Source: Podospora pseudoanserina
Lineage: Eukaryota; Ascomycota; Sordariomycetes; Sordariales; Podosporaceae
DNA length: 64,000 nucleotides
Reading direction: 5' to 3'
Assembly (NCBI RefSeq): GCF_035222485.1
Contig: NC_085924.1
Coordinates: 372,001-436,000, forward strand
The notes beneath the pieces are model-generated. The model did not search any database and was not told the DNA's origin. It saw only the letters and a program-made list of their open reading frames with translations. The position numbers were made by a program, and so were the translations under genes. The first letter of the stretch is position 1. Every line of letters starts with the position of its first letter. Below are positions 11,759 through 22,409 of this stretch, one piece after another.

Positions 11759-13815
11759 CTACGCCGCATAGAGCGGCGAGCGTCTGATGATGTCTGCGGC
11801 CCGCTCTGCGACGGCGTACAGCGTGGCGACGGGGTGCCCGCTGAAGTGGAGCGGGATGACGGACATGTCGACGACGCGCACGTTGGCCGTCCCGTACACC
11901 CTCAGTTCTGGGTCCACCACACCACCAAGGTCCCTGGACATCATGGCCGCCGTTCCAACGATGTGGTGGTCGACATCCACTATGTTTGGATGTTTCCAAA
12001 GAGTTAGCTAGCCGCTATTTTTTCCCGTTGTTGGCTGTGGGGGGGTAGGTGAGCTCACAGGTGGTTTTGATAAACTCTCTCCACTGGGCGTCAGTCGCGT
12101 TCTCTGGCAGGATGTCCAGGCTCGGGCGGATGCGCTCCGACACAAGCGGGCCTAGTGCATCCGTCTTCCCCAGCCGCGCGGCCAACTTAGCGGCCTGGGT
12201 CTGGGCCGTGATGTCAAAATCGACGAGGTTGAACCGTGGGTCGATCCTAGGCTCGTTGATCTTGGACACGTCCGCCGAGGCGAGGTGGACACTGCCGCGC
12301 GAGAAGGGGAACAGTGTCCAGTGCTGCGACATCAACATGCCGTTGCCAAAAGCCGTGGTGACAAACTCAACCAGCGTTGTCGCACCCTCCGAGTCCCCAA
12401 ACACTAGGTCGTGCTGCGCCCGCAGAACCGCCTCGACGGCGCTCCTGTTCAGCAGTGCGCCGGCGTCACCCGATGCCGAGACAATCAGGTCGGCCCAGCG
12501 CGGCAGCTCGTTGCGGGTACTGTTGGCAATGTCGGCGAGGTCGCTGCCGAATACGTCGGCCGGGCTGGCCCAGGTCTGCGAGACGACGGCGCCCGTGGCG
12601 TTTGCCGTGGTGTTGTAGAAGACGATATTGTTTCCCTGGTCCTGGAAATTCTCACCGACCCCTGGAAGACTGACTACAACGGGTATTCCGAGTCTTTTTA
12701 AGATTCTACGTCTCGTTAGTTTTATCAAAGTGTTTTCCGTGTCTTGCCCGCCGAGGTGGAGGCTGTGGACTGTTTCACCCACCCTTGATTCCCAACCCCC
12801 GAGCTTTCCAGGACAAGCGGGGTTCTGAGTGACCCCGCCGAAAGGATGACCTCCTTGGTGGCAGAGAGGACGACGGCCTGTCCATCCTCGTCCAAGTACT
12901 CGACGCCTGTGGCGGTATTTGCTTTCTTAGAGCAGGGTTTGTTGTTCTTCCTCCAGACCAGACGCCGAGCCGTGCCCTTGATAATTTTCAGGTTCGGCCT
13001 ATCCTCAACGGGGTACCAGTATGCCCGAGCCGAGTCACAACGGATGGACGGCAACCCTGGCTCGAGGGTAAGCGGGTTTGCCGATACACCGCGGTTTTTG
13101 CCGCGACCCGTGTCGACGTTTGGCAGAAGCCCGAGCTCCTCCCACGCGTCTTGCACCGCCGGCATGAGGGTCATGTTGCCCAAGGCGCTCCCGTAGCCCG
13201 TGTGGATGGGGCCCGAGTAGCCGTGCACGGCTGCGTCAAAAGTCACGCCCGACGCCTGCAGCCCCGGGCCGGGAAAGGTGAAGTTCTCGGCCCCCATGGA
13301 GTAAGGGTACAGGCTGGCCCAGTTCCAGCCCGGGTTGCCGAGTCTCTCCCAGGCGTCTAGGTCGGCCTGGTTGCTACGGACGTACGCCATGCCTGGCCGT
13401 CGGGACAGATGTCTGTTAGATCACTGTCTTAGCACAGAAGGTGTGCAGGTACAGGTGATTCCATACCATTGATGGCGCTGGTTCCCCCGATCGCCTTGCC
13501 TTGGTGATAAGTCAACGGCGTGTTGTTTACACCGGGCTGGGGTACGGTTTGGTAAGCCCAGTCGATTGGCGTGTTGTACGCCGCCATGGTGATGTAGCCG
13601 CTAGCGAGGGTGACGTTGGGGTTGTTTCGCTCGTCGCCGCCGGCCTCGATGACCGCGACGCGCACAGTCGGTGTCTCTGAGAGCCGGTTTGCGACCACGA
13701 GTCCGGCGGTGCCGCCGCCAACAATGACATAGTCGAAGACTTCGGCCCTTGTTGCGGCGATTGCGAAGCAGCAGCTTATCTGGAGAAAGACAAGAACTTT
13801 CTCATGGGGTCTCAT
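11759..13815 (-). CDS. Secreted GMC-family FAD oxidoreductase (aryl-alcohol oxidase/choline dehydrogenase type)
   Basis: Four exons on the minus strand: 13815-13467, 13392-12783, 12705-12059 and 11979-11759 (1827 nt, 608 aa). The introns are 74, 77 and 79 bp, the last two with CTAAC branch sites. An N-terminal signal peptide (about 24 residues, ending ATRA) is followed directly by the FAD-binding VGGGTAG motif (33-38). The second GMC signature region includes LSAGSLRTPLVLESSGVGN. The C-terminal active site has DHHIVGTAAM and SGHPVATLYAVAE with the two expected His residues. Such enzymes oxidise alcohols, making peroxide or passing electrons on. A signal peptide suggests work in the secretory path or outside the cell. 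It is divergent from the MFS exporter and probably belongs to the cluster as a late tailoring enzyme (inference). Confidence 0.88.
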
Positions 13816-14190
13816 TGTTCGTCAGAATGGACCTGGAGCCCCCTCTCAGTCGTCCGCAGGCTTGTCGAGATAAGGTAACGTGGAAGAAGTTGATTGTCAG
13901 TGGCTTGAGGTCGGCTGTTCGTAACGTTCTCATTACCCAAGAAGGAACGCTACCCCATATATGTTGTAGAATAGAAATTGCATTTTATGATGCATGCGCA
14001 TGGAGAAGAGGTCATCGCGTGCATTTAGACCATATAGCAGGCAGATCTGAATTTGTGGGTCAAGGGCGCAAGGGGAGCTGGAGAAGCACGCGACCTTGCG
14101 ACAGAAGCAAGCGGCCTACAAGGCAGAAAACAGGAAGGAGCCTAATGGCGATGTTCGCAAGAAGCGCCCCCTGCCGGGTGGTAGTCTGGC

Positions 14191-14280
14191 CAAAATCCTA
14201 CAGACCGCTCCGAGAAGGCTCATCTCCCGAAAGTCCGCTCCGAGGACACCGAAGTCTCTACAAACCGTTCCGGCCAAGCC
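14191..14280. repeat. Three degenerate 30-bp tandem units with CCG(C/T)TCCG core
   Basis: Units begin at 14191, 14221 and 14251. At the same position in each sits accgctccgag, tccgctccgag or accgttccgg (cores at 14205, 14235 and 14265), exactly 30 bp apart. Such CCG-containing repeats are plausible zinc-cluster factor sites (inference). Confidence 0.6.
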
Positions 14281-14884
14281 ACCAAGGTTGTCCTTTACCC
14301 CGACATGTCCTCCAGCTTTCCGATTAGACGCCCAGCAGTGGCAGCTAGCGGTGGCAAGCTCGCCGCAGAGTGCTCAAGTCCAAGAGAGAGCATGCACTCC
14401 AACTCAGAATGTGTTCCGTTCGGACCACACAGAGCCTCAAGTTACCTCGTCAAAACAGTTTGCTGATCACTCCTTTTTGCAATCCAGACTTCCGGGTGTA
14501 AGAGCTAATTGTTATCCCCGGACAGTGGTATTGCATGGGCTAGGGACGGAATAGATCGTGGCCCTCAATTGCACACAACAGGGATGATCTAGGTACATCA
14601 CCCTGATGGCCAATTGGCCATAGCAGATTGTACCTGCTACTTCCCGCGGTTGTACATACTGCATTCATGCGGCACAACTCTTTGGCCCGTTTTGCCTCGG
14701 TTGGGTGCTACGGTAGGAAAGTCACTCCTCAAATGGTGCATACGGACGGTAGCACCGTATCATGCTCCGATCCTTGAGAAAAGAACCAACTTCCGGCGCG
14801 CTGCCTGTATTTTCTTGAAAGATGTCGCAACTGTATATACTCAGCCGATATTTTATGGATCCCAATCCCACTTAACAGGGGTGG

Positions 14885-14950
14885 TCTTTGGTCTATTCCC
14901 TAGTGGGCATCTTGTAGTCCTTGGTCTATTCCCTAGTGGGCATCTTGTAG
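14885..14950. repeat. 33-bp tandem duplication
   Basis: The 30-bp phrase beginning ttggtctattccctagtggg and ending cttgtag occurs at 14888-14917 and again, identical, at 14921-14950, with a 3-bp joint. This makes a 33-bp period. It lies about 245 bp upstream of the MFS start codon. Confidence 0.9.
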
Positions 14951-15193
14951 ATTGTACTTTCTGCTTTCTGCGGTCGTCCCACACGCACACGGCACATTTT
15001 TTCGCCCGTTCACTCCAGGTCCGATCCTCACGAGAGAGAATTAACTGCCGGGGGCTGCCATCAGTTTCCTCCCGAGGAGCTTCCCCGCCGGTTACAGGTC
15101 AGGTTTGGCTTGTAGCAGCTCAAATAGCACAATGACCTGAGGCATCGTTTTTCACACTCTCTCACCACTCAGATAATATCGAACTTGGCGGCC

Positions 15194-17207
15194 ATGGCAA
15201 CTCAGACACCCGATCGAAAATCGGATTTGGACAGGGACCCTGCTATCGCTGCAGCAACCACTGCATCGACATCCAGCATGGCGCCCCCGGTCAGTGTCTC
15301 AAGGGACGATAACGATACCGAGAATAGCAGCGACGGGAATGGTAACAACAGCAAGACAGGCGGGGCCAAGGACAAGGCCGATAGTGGCGTTACCGACTTC
15401 AAGCCCTCACCCCGTTTCTGGGCCATCCTCATCACGTGCGCTATCATAGCCCTCCTCAGCGCACTGGAGAACACCGTCATCACCACGGCGCTGCCTCATA
15501 TCGTCACCGAGCTGGAGATAGGCGAGAACTACGTCTGGATCACCAATGTCTTCTTCCTCACAGGGTATGTCTTGCAATCAAGGTAGAGTCAGATGAACAA
15601 GCCCCGCTAACCTTTTGTTTGGAAAAGTGCCGCCGTCCAGCCCCTCTTTGGCCAGCTGGCCAACATCTACGGCCGTAGATGGGTCACCATGGCCATCGTT
15701 GCCTTCTTCACACTCGGCAGTGGCATCAGCGGCGGCGCCACCAACGGTGCCATGCTCATCGCCGGCCGCGCCGTCCAGGGCATCGGCTCGGGAGGCCTTT
15801 ACATCATCATCGACATTATCATATCCGACCTGGTGCCGCTGCGCGTGCGAGGCAACTACATGTCTGTCGTGCTGCTCACCTACACGTTTGGCATGGGAAT
15901 CGGACCCTGGGTCGGCGGAATCATTACAGAGAGGACCACTTGGCGCTGGGTCTTTTACCTGACACTTCCGGTTAGTTACCTAATTAATCATGCTAATAAT
16001 GCCCTCATACCTCCACGAGACTAAGATCCATCATTGGTGCTGACCACGGTTCGCTTTATTTCTCTAGATTGGCGGCGCGTCGATGGTTATGATCTTCCTC
16101 TTCGTCCGAACCGCGTACAACCGCAGTGAGTCGCACCTTCAGAAGCTAGCACGCATCGACTACACGGGCAACGTAATCCTGATGGCTTCCACCGTTGCCA
16201 TTCTGTACGCAACCACATATGGCGGCACGACCCACCCGTGGTCATCGGGTCATATCCTGTCCCCGCTTCTGATCGGATTCGCGGGCTTCGTCCTGTTCGG
16301 CTTCTACGAGACCAAGGCCAAGGAGCCAGTGGTGCCCCCGAATCTGTTCAAGAACCGCACCGTCGTCATCATCTTCATCGCCACCTTCCTCAACTCGATG
16401 GCCCTGTACTGGAACCTCTTCTTCCTGCCCGTCTACTTCCAGGCTGTGCTTGGCGCGTCGGCGGCCCAGGCGGGCGTCGATATCCTTCCGGCCATCCTCA
16501 CCTCCCTGCCCTTCTCTATCATCTCGGTCCTGATGCTAGTACGCTGGGGCCAGTACAAGCCTCTGCATATTTTTGGCTTTGCCGTCTCCGTGATTGGCAA
16601 CGGTCTCTTCACCCTCCTAGACCGCGAAACCACGACGGCAGAGTGGGCCATTTTCCAAATCATCAAGGCCATTGGCTCCGGCTTCGTGCTCAACACCCTC
16701 CTGCCCGCCGTCCAGGCGCAGACGCTCGAGCGCCACCAGGCCTCGACGACCTCGGCCTTTGCCTTTGTCCGCTCCTTTGGCAGCATCTGGGGCGTCGCCA
16801 TCCCCGCCGCCATCTTCAACAATCGCTTCTCCCAGCTGGCCTGGCGCATCGAGGACCCGGCTGCACGCGACCTGTTCCAGGGCGGCAACCGGGCCTACGA
16901 GAACGCCTACGTCTCCTTCATCGGATCTTTTCCCAAGCCGACGCAGGACCAGATTGTTGGCGTCTATCAGGACGCGCTCAAGCTGCTGTGGCAGATCGCT
17001 ATCGCGTTTGCGGCCGTCAACTTCCTTATTGTTTTGTTTGAGGAGCGGGTGCCGCTGAGGACTAAGCTTGAGACTGAGTACGGGCTGGAGGAGGAGAAAA
17101 AGAAGGAGAGTCAGAAGGAGGCCGAGGGGGTTGCAGCTGTTGATGTGGAGAAGGAAGCCGCGGATAACGTTGTGGCAAACGAGCTTAAGACTGGCGATGT
17201 CGCCTGA
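15194..17207 (+). CDS. MFS drug/toxin exporter, DHA2 (14-TM) type
   Basis: Three exons: 15194-15564, 15628-15970 and 16068-17207 (1854 nt, 617 aa). The start is the ATG in GCCATGG. The introns are GTATGT...AAG (GCTAAC branch) and GTTAGT...TAG. A hydrophilic Ser/Asp/Asn-rich N-tail of about 70 residues leads to about 14 membrane helices. MFS motif A is seen as GQLANIYGRRW and antiporter motif C as GMGIGPWVGGII. The C-terminus is a Lys/Glu-rich cytosolic tail. This is the fungal proton-antiport efflux family that exports secondary metabolites and azoles across the plasma membrane. It is divergent from the GMC oxidoreductase and lies between it and the enoyl reductase, so self-protection and export of the cluster product is the likely job. 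Confidence 0.92.
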
Positions 17208-17830
17208 CCATGAGATGAACCTGGATTCTTTTGCAGATTTGAAAATACAAAGTGTTAGTGATCATTACTGGCGTCATTTTAACGTGTCCCATCATGGTTG
17301 TACATGTCACCAATGTAGGAAGTTCAAATTCCGAGGCAATGGTTGTACTAAGACTGGGAAATTCGATATTTGGGAGAGAAGGTGCAAAAAGATTCCCCAA
17401 CAAGTTCAGAATGAGCGAAATCATGGATATTGAATATTGAGAATTTGAATGTATGATAAAGTTCACCCCAATATACGAGGCAGAAGATATTTAAAGACTG
17501 CTTGTTCTGTGAGATGAGACGTAAAAATACAACGGAGGTATTGACTGTTGCAAAGCACGATACCCAGTACAGCAACTTTCCGTTTTTCCTTTCTTTTTTT
17601 CTCCCATCTTTGCCCTCGATGAAAGGTAACGTACCTAGACTCGGGAGAGCACCAAGTTATTACAGCAACGACTTTACATATTGCACAAGGAAATTGCGAC
17701 ATTGTGTAAACACTTCGTTCATTTCACAGCCTAGACCTAATCATAATCTATCACGAACTCTTCGCAAAGGGCGACTGCTTCTCGTCTCGCCATCTCAAAC
17801 CCAGCCCATGCCTCACAAACCCAACAAGTC
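17208..17830. other. Convergent intergenic region, no gene seen
   Basis: 3' flanks of the MFS exporter (+) and the enoyl reductase (-). AT-rich, with short frames only. Confidence 0.5.
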
Positions 17831-18994
17831 TCAAGAATCCTGCGGGATCCTAACCACTAGCTTCTCCCCACTAACCTTGGCCCCACGGAGCATGTCCAGC
17901 CCCTTGAGAATCCCATCCCATCCGCCCTTGAGCTCCCTAACCGGATGCGGCACGACACGCCCATCATCAATAAGCGCCTGCATCTCCGCCGCCGCCTCGA
18001 CCCCCAGCTTGTAAGACTCGACGCGAGCAGGCCGCGTGTACGTCGACCCAGCGCCATAATCAACCGAGTACCCCGTCGTCTCAAAAGCCATAACAACACC
18101 CACCTTGACCGCCTTACGCCCCCCCGGCCAAGACGCGTCCAGCGCCTCGAGGCAGACATAGCGGCCGCCTCGGCGCGCAATAGCCCCCATGCACGCGGCG
18201 TAGGACTCGGCGTTGGTAATACAATCAAGCGCGTGGCGTATCTGGATACCGTTTCCAGTAGCCTGGCGTGCGTCCTCGACAACCGAAGCAGATAAGTACG
18301 ATGCGGTGCCGGCGGCGCCGTATCGTCTAGCCAGCGATGCGGATGCGGGCGACGTGATGGCGATGGGCCTGTACCCGGACGCCTTGAGCAGCTGCGAAGC
18401 CATCGTCCCCGACGCGGTGGCCCCTCCGTACACAAGCACGGGCTCTGACTCGACCCCGGTGACGGGTCGTGATGGTCTACCCTTCAGCGCTAGCATATCC
18501 TCGCCCCACAGCGCGAGCGCCGCCGTCGTCCAACCTATGCCGCCTAGGACCGCGGCTTGCGCGTCGGTCCAGCTTGCTGGGACCCGCAGGGCTAGGCGCG
18601 CGTCCACGGTCGCGAACTGTGCGAAGGCACCGTCGAGCGGCCGTGCCGGGTTGTACGCGAAGAGGGACCCGCACACGCGGTCACCCTCTCGGTAGCTGTG
18701 GGAGTCATCGGCTGGTGACGTAGCGATCACGATGCCGCAGTAGTCGCATCCCGCTGTGGCGCCGGGGTCCGGCATGTATGTCGGCATCTTGAAGTCGTTT
18801 GGGTTCAGGGCCGTTGTGAGGACGCGGATTAGGACGTGGCCTGCCGGCGGAGGTATGGTTGGCATGGGCACGGTGTTGGATACCGCTAGGGGCAGAGCCG
18901 CCGGCTTGGTGCTATCGATTTGGATGATGGCTGTTTGGGTGGCATGGCTGGCATCTGCCGCCGCCGCCGCTGGGTTGGCACTCGACGTTGTCAT
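17831..18994 (-). CDS. Trans-acting enoyl reductase (LovC/TenC-type MDR)
   Basis: Single exon, 387 aa, on the minus strand from an ATG at 18994. It is a zinc-free medium-chain dehydrogenase/reductase: the N-terminal GroES-like half carries ALNPNDFKMP and GCDYCGIV, and the nucleotide-binding half has VLVYGGATASGTMASQLLKASGY. The last pattern is typical of stand-alone enoyl reductases that partner fungal highly reducing PKS and PKS-NRPS enzymes (LovC, TenC, ApdC, CcsC). It would reduce selected alpha,beta-enoyl thioesters on the megasynthase ACP with NADPH, in the cytosol. The megasynthase at 23272-36660 has no working ER domain, so this enzyme should fill the gap. The N-terminal 20 residues are Ala/Ser-rich and probably disordered. 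Confidence 0.92.
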   Translation of the reverse strand: MTTSSANPAAAAADASHATQTAIIQIDSTKPAALPLAVSNTVPMPTIPPPAGHVLIRVLTTALNPNDFKMPTYMPDPGATAGCDYCGIVIATSPADDSHSYREGDRVCGSLFAYNPARPLDGAFAQFATVDARLALRVPASWTDAQAAVLGGIGWTTAALALWGEDMLALKGRPSRPVTGVESEPVLVYGGATASGTMASQLLKASGYRPIAITSPASASLARRYGAAGTASYLSASVVEDARQATGNGIQIRHALDCITNAESYAACMGAIARRGGRYVCLEALDASWPGGRKAVKVGVVMAFETTGYSVDYGAGSTYTRPARVESYKLGVEAAAEMQALIDDGRVVPHPVRELKGGWDGILKGLDMLRGAKVSGEKLVVRIPQDS

Positions 18995-20532
18995 CTTTTT
19001 TTCCAGTCATACAAGTGATAACCGGTGGAAGCTTGAGAAGTGCTGGAATGGGTCTCGGAGATGGACTTGTTCAGTCTGTGTAGTGTCTGGACAGCATTTG
19101 GGTCAATTTTTTGTTCTTTCTTCGACCACCATTTCCAAGTCAGTGGTATGTGTACATCGCAGAATTATTTTCCCAATGTACCTGAAGGCTCTGAAGCCTC
19201 GCCAGGGTGTCATTACCGGCTCCGCCTTCCTCCGACTCTTCGCCCCTTGCCATCCATGGACGTCAATGTGCCGCTCCGAGATGGTGGTCAACTGGAATCC
19301 TCCTTTGATGCATCCTTATGCCCCTCCTCCGACGGCAGCCGAGAGTCAAGAGAAACGGTTGCCGTCTGGCCTTGCTCACTGAGGAGGTCAGTAGGTCCCA
19401 TGCATCTATCGGAGGGTCCGTCCTTGCCGGGTGGACATCTATGTTCGGAGGGTTTTCTCCGTATTTAAGAAGTCGGCCAGGTCCCCGACCCTACCAACGA
19501 TGCCGAATTAGACTATACCCAATTGAGCAGGCATTACAGAGATACGAAGTCTTTTTGTCATGATACAATTGGACCAATCATATAGCAGGGTTTTGCAGAT
19601 TCTAGCGTTGTGATTGAACAGTTTCGTAGAAATCTCCGAGCCCAGACTAGGGCTCGTTTGGAGCTCAAGGTGATCGCCGCTTAGATGAGCAAGCAGTGCA
19701 ATCAACTGGGTCGAACAAAAGCGTGTGCAGATCTGTTAGCGCTCTGGCAAGTTTCTACACACCACATTTTTCAACCCAGTCGCCAATGCATCCAGAACGG
19801 CATTGGACACACACAATGAGGATCCCACAGAGCTGATCAATTACACTATTAAGTTATGCGTGATAGGTATGTGAGATCCGAACCTGACAAAGCCTCACCG
19901 GATGACTTGCATTGTAACGCTGCATGAAACACTGAGAAGAGAAGCGATCGGCGCTCAATCCCGCCATACCCATTGGCTGAACCTCCAAGCTTTTAACGAA
20001 TGCTATACTGGGGTACAAGGTACCTTGCGCTATGAGGCCCACTAGCTGAGAACGGCGCCCGAGAATGCGAGACAATGCGCTAATCTTCCATAAGCTGCCT
20101 TCAATCAACTGCACTGTTCTTTTTCTCTACATCGCTTAGCACCCGGTCATCAGACGGTGGCCCCGTGTCAACGACTCGTTCACATTACTACGCTGTCTCC
20201 GATTCACACCTCTCCGAATAAATTGTATCTTTTGCAAACAAACCATTTCACATGCAACATGCATTTACCGAAGCCGTGTGCAAGTCTCAAGACAATAGTT
20301 GTTCACAGCGGTAAAGGTACTTTAATGTCCAGTCTTCCATACCTAGGCTACCTTAGTCATTACATATTACTCGGACAAGCGGACACGTGTGAGATCAATG
20401 CTTCATTCCAGCTATGGTAGGATATTCTACCTTTGGAAAAACTATCCGAATCCTCCGATAGCCGCTTAATCTAATATCGGAAATCTCGGAATGCATCCAC
20501 AACGTTGCCAGCCCCGGATCTCGGTCACAGGC
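18995..20532. other. Intergenic: enoyl reductase promoter and P450 3' flank
   Basis: 1.5 kb without a supported gene. A CCGCTCCGAG motif at 19271-19280 matches the core of the repeat at 14191-14280. It lies about 280 bp upstream of the enoyl reductase start. Confidence 0.5.
19271..19280. promoter_or_regulatory. CCGCTCCGAG motif upstream of enoyl reductase
   Basis: Same 10-mer as in the 14.2-kb repeat. Candidate binding site for the pathway zinc-cluster factor; no direct proof. Confidence 0.3.
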
Positions 20533-22409
20533 TCACACCTCGACAAGCTTCTCCTCATTCTCCCTCCCACCCTCGGCAGCAGCCGCCTTAGCCACGTCCG
20601 ACAGCTTGTACCGGATCCTGGGATGCGGGCGGACCCAGGTAGCGTACAGGCGGAGGTCTCGCTCCCAGTGGAACTCGTGGGGGTTCACGACCTCCCAGTC
20701 GAGCTTCCAGGCCATCTTGGCGAACAGAATGCGGGCCTGGCGGTAGCCCATGTTCTGGCCGATGCAGCTGCGGGTGCCCGCACTGAAGGGCCGGAAGCAC
20801 TCGCGCACGTCCTTGGCGAAGGCCGGGTCGTAGTCCGAGTGTGTGGCGGGCAGCCAGCGCTCCGGGCAGAAGTCGTGCGGCTTGTGCCAGTAGCGTTCGC
20901 TGTGGAAGGCGGCGAAGATGGACGTCTGCACGCCGCACCCCTTGGGGATGTAGTGCCCGTCCACGGTGGCGCCGGGGCTGACGCGCGGCTGCCCAAAGGA
21001 CCCGTTGGTGTGCAGGCGCAGCGACTCGTCGATGACGCCGCTCAGCCACGGCAGGTGGGTGAGCTCTTCGTCCTCGATGTCTTCGTATCTCTTGAATTTG
21101 CCCCTGATCTCGGCCGCGAACTTTCTGAACTTGTCGGGGTGCTGTGCGAGGAACAGGATGGCAGACCAGAACAGGTTCGTGTCTGGGTCCAGCCCGCCGA
21201 TGAAGATGTGATTGGCCTGCGCCAGAATCCAGTCCATGTTGGTGTTGGGCATGGACTTGCCCTCCTGGATGAACGAGGTAAAATAGTCGCGCTGCTTGAA
21301 ATCCTTGGCATTCTCCACGCGGTTGGCCACGATTTTCTTGTGCTTGCGAAGGAGCTTGACCAAGCTGCGCGGCAGAATGAGATAGACGAGTGGGTGGACG
21401 AAGGGCCCCAGGCGCTTGAAGGCCTGGTCCATTGTGACCCAGACGGTGACGGCGTTGAACCATCTAAGCAGGTCCGCGTCTTTCTCGTTCTCGATGTTCC
21501 CAAAGTCGTAGCCGTAGCCCAGGCTCCCGGCCAGGTCGCAGGCGATCCAGTCGCTCCACTAAACACCATTCAGTTGCGCTGCGTGGAGAGAGAGTAAAAA
21601 TTGATTGTTGAAGAGATGAAAACAACTCACGATGGTCAAGTCCATGCCCTCGGGCGTGTCGCCCTTCTGCGCCATCTTGTTGATGGCTTTATCGACCACC
21701 CCGTGCAGCACGGGATCCTGCTCTTTGAGGGCGCGTGGACTGAAAGCCGGAGCCATCCACTTGCGAATGGTGCGGTGCTTCTCGGGATCCGACTCGGCAG
21801 CGAGTCCGGTGTGTGGCCCTATTTTAAAGTAAAAGCTGGATTTTCTAAACGCGGGCTTTCCCTTGGTGCCGCTTAGAAGGATATCTAGGTGAAAGATAAG
21901 TACTCGTTAGGACTGGTGGGCCCAAGGATGGGAGACTGAGGAATGACTGACCATTCTGGGCCTGGACGGTGAAGAAGACAATCTCGTTTGGCGCGATGCG
22001 TACGACGTCGCCTGTGGGATTATCTGCGTGTTAACGACAAGGTAATGAAGGAGCGAAGAGGATTGTGGGCAACTGCTGACCGTATTTCTTCAAGGCAGCT
22101 TCAATGGACCATGGGTAACGTCCCTTGAACCACTGATACATGTACCAAGTGTTGCTGAGTGCCGCCCATTTAGGGCCTGGGTACTTGGCATAGGGGTGGA
22201 AGTTGAGGAGGTAGATGGCGCGCACGATATGGTAGACAAGGTACTAGGTCGATGCAAGAGCGGCTGTTAGTTCTCCTTGGGGTTATTTGGACCCAACTTG
22301 AAGGAATGTACAAAAAACATACAAGCCCCGCGGAAAACTTGAGCCAACTAGTCAGGGAAACCTGCCCCAGGGCTTCCTTAAAGTCGGCGACAGAATTCAT
22401 GGTTGTCAT
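20533..22409 (-). CDS. Cytochrome P450 (CYP65/isotrichodermin hydroxylase-like)
   Basis: Five exons on the minus strand: 22409-22323, 22243-22081, 22023-21952, 21884-21631 and 21558-20533 (1602 nt, 533 aa). The introns are 79, 57, 67 and 72 bp. An N-terminal membrane anchor is followed by YPGPKWAALSNT. Downstream are ExxR (DESLRLH), FCPERWLP and the heme loop FSAGTRSCIGQN (Cys457). The I-helix is unusual: IFIGGLDPDTNLF instead of the normal AGxxTT. The start is uncertain: in-frame ATGs exist at 22460, 22409 and 22400, and the last has the best context. The gene is divergent from the PKS-NRPS across an 860-bp shared promoter, the common place for the main tailoring P450 of such clusters. Ring expansion or hydroxylation of the acyl-lactam is possible but not shown by the sequence. 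Confidence 0.88.

Larger units (their letters stand above)
13816..15193. promoter_or_regulatory. Divergent promoter region GMC oxidoreductase / MFS exporter
   Basis: A 1.4-kb stretch between two divergent cluster genes. It contains a 30-bp periodic repeat (14191-14280) carrying CCGCTCCGAG-type motifs and a perfect 33-bp-period tandem duplication (14885-14950). An open frame at 14096-14554 crosses the first repeat but has no gene-like support. Confidence 0.5.

Noticed and set aside
12015-12058. Premature stop in the GMC gene suggesting a pseudogene
   Set aside because: A GTGAGC...TAG intron with GCTAAC branch site (11980-12058) removes the stop and restores the conserved DHHIVGTAAM region; the exon sum divides by three.
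14096-14554. 152-aa frame between GMC and MFS genes
   Set aside because: Crosses the 30-bp repeat, low-complexity basic peptide, no promoter or domain; better explained as promoter DNA.
20491-21597. 368-aa open frame on the plus strand
   Set aside because: Antisense to the P450 exons; composition is the complement of P450 codons and no domain is present.
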